Source: Sequoia sempervirens
Taxonomy: Eukaryota; Streptophyta; Pinopsida; Cupressales; Cupressaceae
Length of the DNA: 64,000 bases
Direction of reading: 5' to 3'
NCBI GenBank assembly: GCA_007258455.2
Contig: VDFB02321319.1
Location: forward strand, 173,461-237,460
The notes under the pieces were generated by a model. It was given only the letters and a program-made list of their open reading frames with translations. It ran no database searches and had not been told where the DNA came from. Below are positions 58,670 to 64,000 of this stretch, in pieces. The translations under genes were made by a program, and so were the position numbers. How positions within the stretch are numbered: position 1 is the first letter of the stretch; each line of letters begins with the position of its first letter.

Positions 58670-61081
58670 TTGGAATTGCTTGCCCACAAGCACTCTTAGG
58701 TTGGGATGTTGGAGGACTTGCTCATTTCCCCACGTACCGTCTTCCATAGGTAAATCCTTCCATTTGACGAGTTATTCTTTGATGACCCTGTTCCTCAACT
58801 TTTTCTCCCTTATGCCTATAACTTCATCGGGAACCAAGACCAACTTGCCTTCTTCATTCAAGGGTGGAAGTTCAGTGGAGGTGGTAACTTGTTGTCCTAG
58901 AGCCTTTTTGAGGCATGACACATGGAATACATTATGTATTTTGCTGCTTTCCAAAAGTTCTAGTTCATATGCCACTTCTCCTATTTGCTTAATCACCTTA
59001 TAAGGCCCACAAAATCAGGACTTCAACTTCTCGGCACCACTCTTCTTCAAGGATGATTGTCGATATGGTTGTAGGCAGAGATGAACCAAATCCCCAATCT
59101 CAAAACTTCACTTGACCCAGTGTTTATTTGCATAGATCCTTTGCTGATTTTGAGCATGTTGTAAATTATTCTTAAGGGACTTAAGAATATCTTGACATTC
59201 TTGGACCCATTCTTTTCTTAGGTGCCTTTCTCCAAATGCCATATCTAAGAACAACACGACGTTGTATCCATATAATGGTTTGAATGGTGTCATTCCAATT
59301 GACATGTGATAAGTAGTGGAATAACAGTATTCTCCCAAATGAATCCACTTAATCCATGTCTTTTGCTGTCCTGCCAAATAGTTATTCAAGTAACCTTCAA
59401 CCCATTTATTTACAATTTCGGTTTGCTCGCCTGTTTGTGGGTGGTAGCTAGTACTGGGTGTTAACTTCGTGCCTAATAGTTTAATAGTTCAGTCCAAAAG
59501 ATACTAAGAAATCTGATATCACGGTCACTCACTATGATTTTCGAAAGTCCATGGAGCCTAAATATTTCCTTGAAGAACAATTCCGCAACTTGTGGTGCTT
59601 TGTACTCAAAAGGGATCATGAAAAAGTGGGCATACTTGGTTAGTCGATCGACAACCACAAAGATACAATCTTTACCATGGACCTTAGGGAGTCCAGTGAT
59701 AAAGTCCATTGAGATGCTCTCCCATTTTTGCTCTGGAATGGGAAGAGGTTGTAATAGTTCTATTGGGAAAGTATGTTCTGCCTTATTTTGTTGACAAGTA
59801 GTACATTCCCTAACAAAGCGAAGGACATCATTTTTGAGGCCCTTCCAAGAGAACCTTCCTTTAACTTGCTTGTAGGTCTTAAAGTATCACGGGTGTCCCA
59901 CCAATGGTGTCTCATGAACAGCCCTCAAGATCTTCTCCTTTAGTATTGGTCATCTTGAACTCTTCCCTCCATTAGTTCACATGCAAAAATGTTCTTTGAA
60001 TATTCTACTAGTACATATGCCTTCCAATCGGTTGAGATTTCGGATAATGAGCAAATAGTTGGTCTCCGAGATGGGGCATCGGCCACCACATTCCTCTTTC
60101 CTTTTATATATTCAATATCAAAATTGTATTCTTGGATCTTACTAACCCATTTTTGTTGTCATTCATTAAGGTCTCTTTGCTCCAAGAAGTATTTCAAACT
60201 ATTATGATCCGTTCGTACTACAAACTTTCCACCAACTAGATATTGTCGAAACTTGGTCAATGCATGCATTATGGAAAGCATCTCCTTGTCGTATATAGAG
60301 TACAGTCTTTCATTGTCTTTCAATTTCATGCTGTCGAAAGCGATAGGGTGACCATTTTGCATCAAGACTAACCCAATTCCTTCCCCCGATGCGTCGCATT
60401 CTAGTACAAAGGGCTGATTCTGGTAGGACAAGAACTGGACAAGTGCTTATGATCTCCTTCAACTTATCAAACACTCGTTGTGCCTCATTTGTCCATTTAA
60501 ATTCTCCCTTCTTGGTTAGACTTGTCAAGGGGGCCCCAAGTTGAGAAAACCCTTTAACAAACCTTCTATAATAACTACACAACCCATAGAAACCACGTAA
60601 TTTTGTGAGGGTCTTTGGTGGGGGCCAATCTAGAATGGCTTGAATCTTCTCATGGTGCACTTAAACTCCTTTTGCACTAATGATGTGGCCCAAGTATAGA
60701 ATTTCGGTCATACCAAACTCCCATTTAGATGCTTTGGAATATAAGGATTGTGCTTCCATGATTCACAAAATTTCATCCAAGTGCTTTAAATGATCTTCCC
60801 ATGTCTTACTATATATGAGTATATCATCGAAGAACATGAGCAAAAATTTTCACAGCTGCTTATTAAATATGTGATTCATACAAGATTGAAATGCAGCTAG
60901 TGCATTGATCAAGCTGAAAGGCATAACCACAAACTCATAATGGCCAAAATGACAACGAAAAGCGGTCTTGTGGGTGCCTTGTTCTCAAACTCCTATTTGG
61001 TGGTAGCCCGACCTTAGGTCTATCTTTGAGAAATAAACCACACCATGCAATTCATTCAATAGTTCATCGATCTTGGGGATT
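58670..61081 (-). pseudogene. Gypsy chromovirus G5 pol: RT, RNase H, integrase, chromodomain
   Basis: Minus-strand order from 61081: RT palm with [23 protein letters not shown] and MFFDDILIYSKTWEDHLKHL; thumb [20 protein letters not shown] (60310-60660); RNase [14 protein letters not shown] and VVRTDHNSLKYF (60159-60431); integrase MDFITGLPKVHGKDCIFVVV and SDRDIRF (59473-59709), then TTYHMSIGMTPFKPLYGYN; KIHNVFHVSCLKKALGQ; and a chromodomain-like LVKWKDLPMEDGTW (near 58730). Several stops and shifts disable it. The chromodomain and its place after the integrase assign it to plant chromoviruses. The RT N-terminus is cut by B4. Confidence 0.92.
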
Positions 61082-61385
61082 TGTTGTGACCTTTTCACAC
61101 ATCGCCCCATTCAAGATGGGGACCCCCTAAATTTTTGCTCCATTCCGGTCTTTTGGCTTCGGTTTTCCTCTCTCTCTCTGTCTCTTTTCTGATGTCCGTC
61201 TTTCTGGGGTTGCGCCCGTCAATGAGTTTAAGTGTGAAACTGACCAAGTCCAAAATTAGGGTTTCACCGTTTCTGGTCAGTCCAAGGTCAAGTAAAGTGA
61301 GTAAATTGAAAATTGAACTTAACGTTGTTGTCAACAGGCATCCAGCAGGCTTCCAGCCAATTTTCATCAGATTCCAAGGTACTTA

Positions 61386-62331
61386 CTATTTTTAGTAAGT
61401 GTGAAATTCAGGGCAATTTGTCAGCATTTTTGAATTTTCAACAGTCACATCGCATTCAGAGCATATCAGGCTACTTGCATGCAAAATTTGAGCGAAAACC
61501 GACAACTTACTATTTTTAGCAGTCCTACTTCCGGCACGAATTTCAGGGTGCAGATGCAGAGTTTTTCTTTGCATGTCTGCATATTCCTTCTGGGTTTTTC
61601 GAGACCTTCGCGATGATGTAACATGCAAAACGAGACGATCACTTTCAGAATTCAGTCTTCCGAGGCTATTTTTAGGGTTTGCATGTCAGGGTTTCTTTTG
61701 CATGTCGGGTGATTCCTGGTGGGTTTTTCGAGAGCTTCGCAATGGTGTGACATGCAAACAAAGATACTCACTCAGTAAGGAACTTGCTATTTTTAGCAGG
61801 TGTGTCCCGGCAGCCGCCTCCCAGCAGTTCAAAATTACAAGCCGATTGCAGTGCCACAGAAACGAAGAGAAACAGAGTTCATTTGATGCGCATGCAGAGC
61901 AAATTGGGGTTTCCAGCTTCGGAGCCTAAAAATAGGCGTAAAGAGTCAAAATTTTCGAAAACCGATGTAAACCATCGCGTCGGCATCCATCGAGGCTATC
62001 TGGCGGTGAAATTTCAAGTCAAGCGGAGCACTTACTATTTATAGTAAGTCAATTTGAAGCTGGCTAAAATAGTAAATTGAGTGCATCGTCAATGTCATTG
62101 ACGAGTCACGTGGTGAAGGCGCTTCATTCAAATTTCAACTCGATCGAGAGCATGGGAATTCTCGAAACATGAGGTTACTATTTATAATAAACCACCTTAA
62201 CATGCTAAAATAGTAGAGGTGACTAAAATAAGCGATGTAAACAGTTTGGTAAGGTTATGAGGATGCTACGTTTAAAATTTCGAGTCATTCCGGGCTTCAG
62301 AGGCAAAATTGAGAGGACTTACTATAAATAG
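61386..62331 (+). promoter_or_regulatory. Cluster of seven CTA(A/T)4TAG sites
   Basis: Exact matches lie at 61386, 61510, 61666, 61787, 61926, 62035 and 62322, several embedded in a longer palindrome ttactatttttagtaa. CTA(A/T)4TAG is the MEF2-type CArG box, known as a preferred site of plant MIKC*-type MADS proteins. Their presence is seen in the sequence; their role as binding sites is inferred. Confidence 0.6.
61561..61760 (+). repeat. Paired repeat with cttcgcgatg and catgca motifs
   Basis: Two diverged copies about 124 bases apart share gcatgtc..attcct..gggtttttcgaga.cttcgc.atg.tgt.acatgcaaa. Copies also occur in B1 (about 26810-27000), B3 (48970-49170) and, in shorter form, the plus-strand LTR (14370-14555). 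CATGCA is the RY element bound by plant B3-domain proteins. Regulatory function is inferred only. Confidence 0.6.
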
Positions 62332-62401
62332 CAGGGTATGAAATACTGGCAAGGAACGAGAGAATTTGTCTAAGGCTGGAACTTCATCCAGTTGCTATGG
62401 C

Positions 62402-63330
62402 AAAATGCGCCCAGCTAGTAAGGAGGCATAAAAAAAATTCTAAGTATGGCGTTCATCCTGCTCAGGGGTCCAAATGCGCCCAAGACACCAGAAGTAAAAA
62501 AAAGTCAACAATCTTCGTCCTGCAGGCATAAGGAAATGCGCCCAGGCCAAAATAAGCCCAAAGCTTCGGGGTTTAAAATTTTTTTCTAAATATAAGAAAT
62601 CCGCCACCACCCTCAAAATGCGCCCAAGATGCAAGCTTATCCTTCACATGGGATGAAATGCGCCCAAAGTTGTAGGTGGTCAAAGCAAAGTCAACACTCA
62701 AATCCGCCTCACCCTCCTAAATGCGCCCATCCTTCTCATGTATCAAAATGCGCCCAAAGTTGTAGAGGGTCAAAGCAAAGTCAAACATTTTCATCCTTCC
62801 CCCTAGGCAAAATGCGCCCAAATAGGGCCATGTGAAGACAAAAAAATAGAAGGTGAAGAGTCACCCAAGGACGTTGGAGAAGGTTATCCACCAGCTACAT
62901 GAAAATGCGCCCAAAGCAAGGAGAGGGTCAACAAGTCAACACGTTTATCCTTCTCATGCATAGAAATGCGCCCAAAGCAAGGAGGGAGTCAAACAGGTCA
63001 AACGTTTTTATCCTCCTCACCCTCTAAAATGCGCCCAAACTTGTGCATGTCAAGACAAAAAGGGGTGGAGTTGAAAGGTCATCCAGTGGATAGGCTTAAA
63101 TGCGCCCATGTTTGGATAGTAAATGGTGAATAAGGGTGGTAATTGAGGTGAAAATTTTGCCAAGCGTGGTAAACTCAAGATAAAGCTAGGCGTTATCCTC
63201 CATCATGTGTAGAATGCGCCCAAGGTGGTGGGCCTTAGAGAAATTTTGCTAGGTGTGTGTATTGGGAGCCTAAAAGTATTAGAAAATTGCCTAGGCGTGA
63301 TTTTAAATTCCTCTTCAAATGCTATATGCG
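62402..63330 (+). repeat. AAATGCGCCC decamer array in the B4 U3
   Basis: About fourteen copies of aaatgcgccc or near matches occur (for example at 62402, 62471, 62532, 62616, 62656, 62719, 62747, 62811, 62902, 62964, 63027, 63099, 63212, 63324). Most are preceded by atcct plus 8-15 bases. The sequence between them is not conserved in length. It is the forward-strand counterpart of the B1 array at 25540-26170. Confidence 0.85.
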
Positions 63331-64000
63331 CCTAGGGAGATGGGAGTCATAAGGTGCTAAAATATTTTCTAAGTGTTGGAGAACTCCTCTAAGGCGTTGG
63401 AATTTTTTTTTTTTAGAAGTGTTTGCAAATGAAGTGAGAAATAAGGTGTGCTAGGCGAATAAATTTTTCTAAGTGAAGATGATACTTCTCTCGCTGGCAG
63501 GCAAACGAAACATTTTCTAAGGCAATTTCTCAGAATGCAAGATGATTTAAAAATATTTCTAAGGCAAATTATTTTCTTCTTAGAAAATACGCCTAGAGCC
63601 CCAAGATGATAAAATTTCTCCGTGGGGCACGAGCAACTTTCCTCAGAGATGCAGTCAGAGACGATGATAATGCAAGATGATTCAAGTTCTTCAAGAAGCT
63701 GGAGCAACAGGAAGATCACAGGCGAAGAATGAATTTAATTTCACAAAATAATATTTTCCTAAGGTTCAAAATTCAAAAATTAAATGAACCCATTCGTTGG
63801 GTACCCATGGATTTGAAGCGTTCTGAAGAAAATTTTCATACAGTGCCGAATATTTGCAATAATAAATGGATTTCCAAGTCTTCCGAACTTCGCCGACACT
63901 TTTTCATTGAAGAATTTAATCAGTGCTCAAATTGTGAATTTTCCTAAGGAAAAATTTAAAATTCTCTAAGGCAGAGTGAATAAAATGTGTTTTCAAAATG

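Larger units (their letters stand above)
61082..64000 (+). mobile_element. Family B unit, 5' part (B4), runs off the window
   Basis: It starts tgttgtgacc inside G5 RT; the preceding five bases (ggatt) are the presumed target site. It matches B1 in order: gcgccccattcaagatgggg, CTATTTTTAG palindromes, paired cttcgcgatg repeats, decamer array, and the aatgaacccattcgttgggt region near 63783 that corresponds to about 24760 in B1. By alignment with B1 the ORF would start about 900 bases beyond the window end. Confidence 0.8.

Noticed and set aside
62402..63330. Regularly recurring decamers resembling a CRISPR array
   Set aside because: Repeats are only ten bases, spacing is irregular, and the setting is a plant LTR with no cas-like genes.

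Overview
The window looks like nuclear DNA of a gymnosperm, most likely a conifer. The grounds are its near-complete filling by old, nested LTR retrotransposons of several lineages, a Penelope-like retroelement (known in land plants mainly from conifers), and the only clear host gene being three short exons of a plastid EGY2-type protease in a sea of repeats. No bacterial, organellar, rRNA or tRNA signal was seen. There are two 100-base N gaps (12227-12326 and 36625-36724).

Layout. 1-7785 holds a Copia-like 3' LTR, an isolated terminal-exon-like ORF, and an LTR element called R here (LTR, primer-binding site, coiled-coil/zinc-knuckle gag). Positions 475-7785 recur inverted at 29314-36624 with no offset change. 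7786-12226 is a Ty1/Copia element (LTR, PBS, gag-protease-integrase-RT-RNase H) cut by the first gap. It sits exactly where the inverted copy has an empty site. 12327-27813 is a nest: a minus-strand Ty3/Gypsy gag (G1) split by two large TG...CA units, each with a perfect 5-bp target duplication (12701-19034 and 19283-27495), ending at the G1 PBS and LTR. 28184-28767 is a solo Copia LTR. 36725-38436 is the 3' part of a third large unit, next to a minus-strand Gypsy gag, PBS and LTR (38442-41320, G4). 42650-44280 is a LINE fragment. 45040-46054 carries the EGY2 exons (minus strand), followed by a Copia 3' end (46234-47176). 48322-52300 is a minus-strand Gypsy pol (G3) interrupted by a solo LTR and by an LTR fragment flanked by a 206-bp duplication. 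52640-56150 is an R-like element. 56427-57800 is the Penelope-like RT. 57801-61081 is a chromodomain Gypsy (G5). 61082-64000 is the start of another large unit.

Most notable is the architecture of the large units. Each has LTR-type termini and one 5-bp TSD pair, carries an ORF of an unrecognised family, and has its TATA box, polyadenylation region and U5-like tail downstream of that ORF. Read together they are solo LTRs of 6-8 kb whose U3 contains a protein-coding gene (about 1,100 codons ancestrally in the B family), comparable in position to nef or sag of animal retroviruses. Two distinct families in the window share the plan and a related protein segment. Their U3 regions also carry dense CTA(A/T)4TAG palindromes (MEF2-type MADS sites), RY-like CATGCA motifs and arrays of a GGGCGCATTT decamer.

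The large inverted repeat is more easily explained as two haplotype contigs of one locus, one with and one without the Copia insertion, joined in inverted orientation, than as a real palindrome; a real recent duplication is not excluded.
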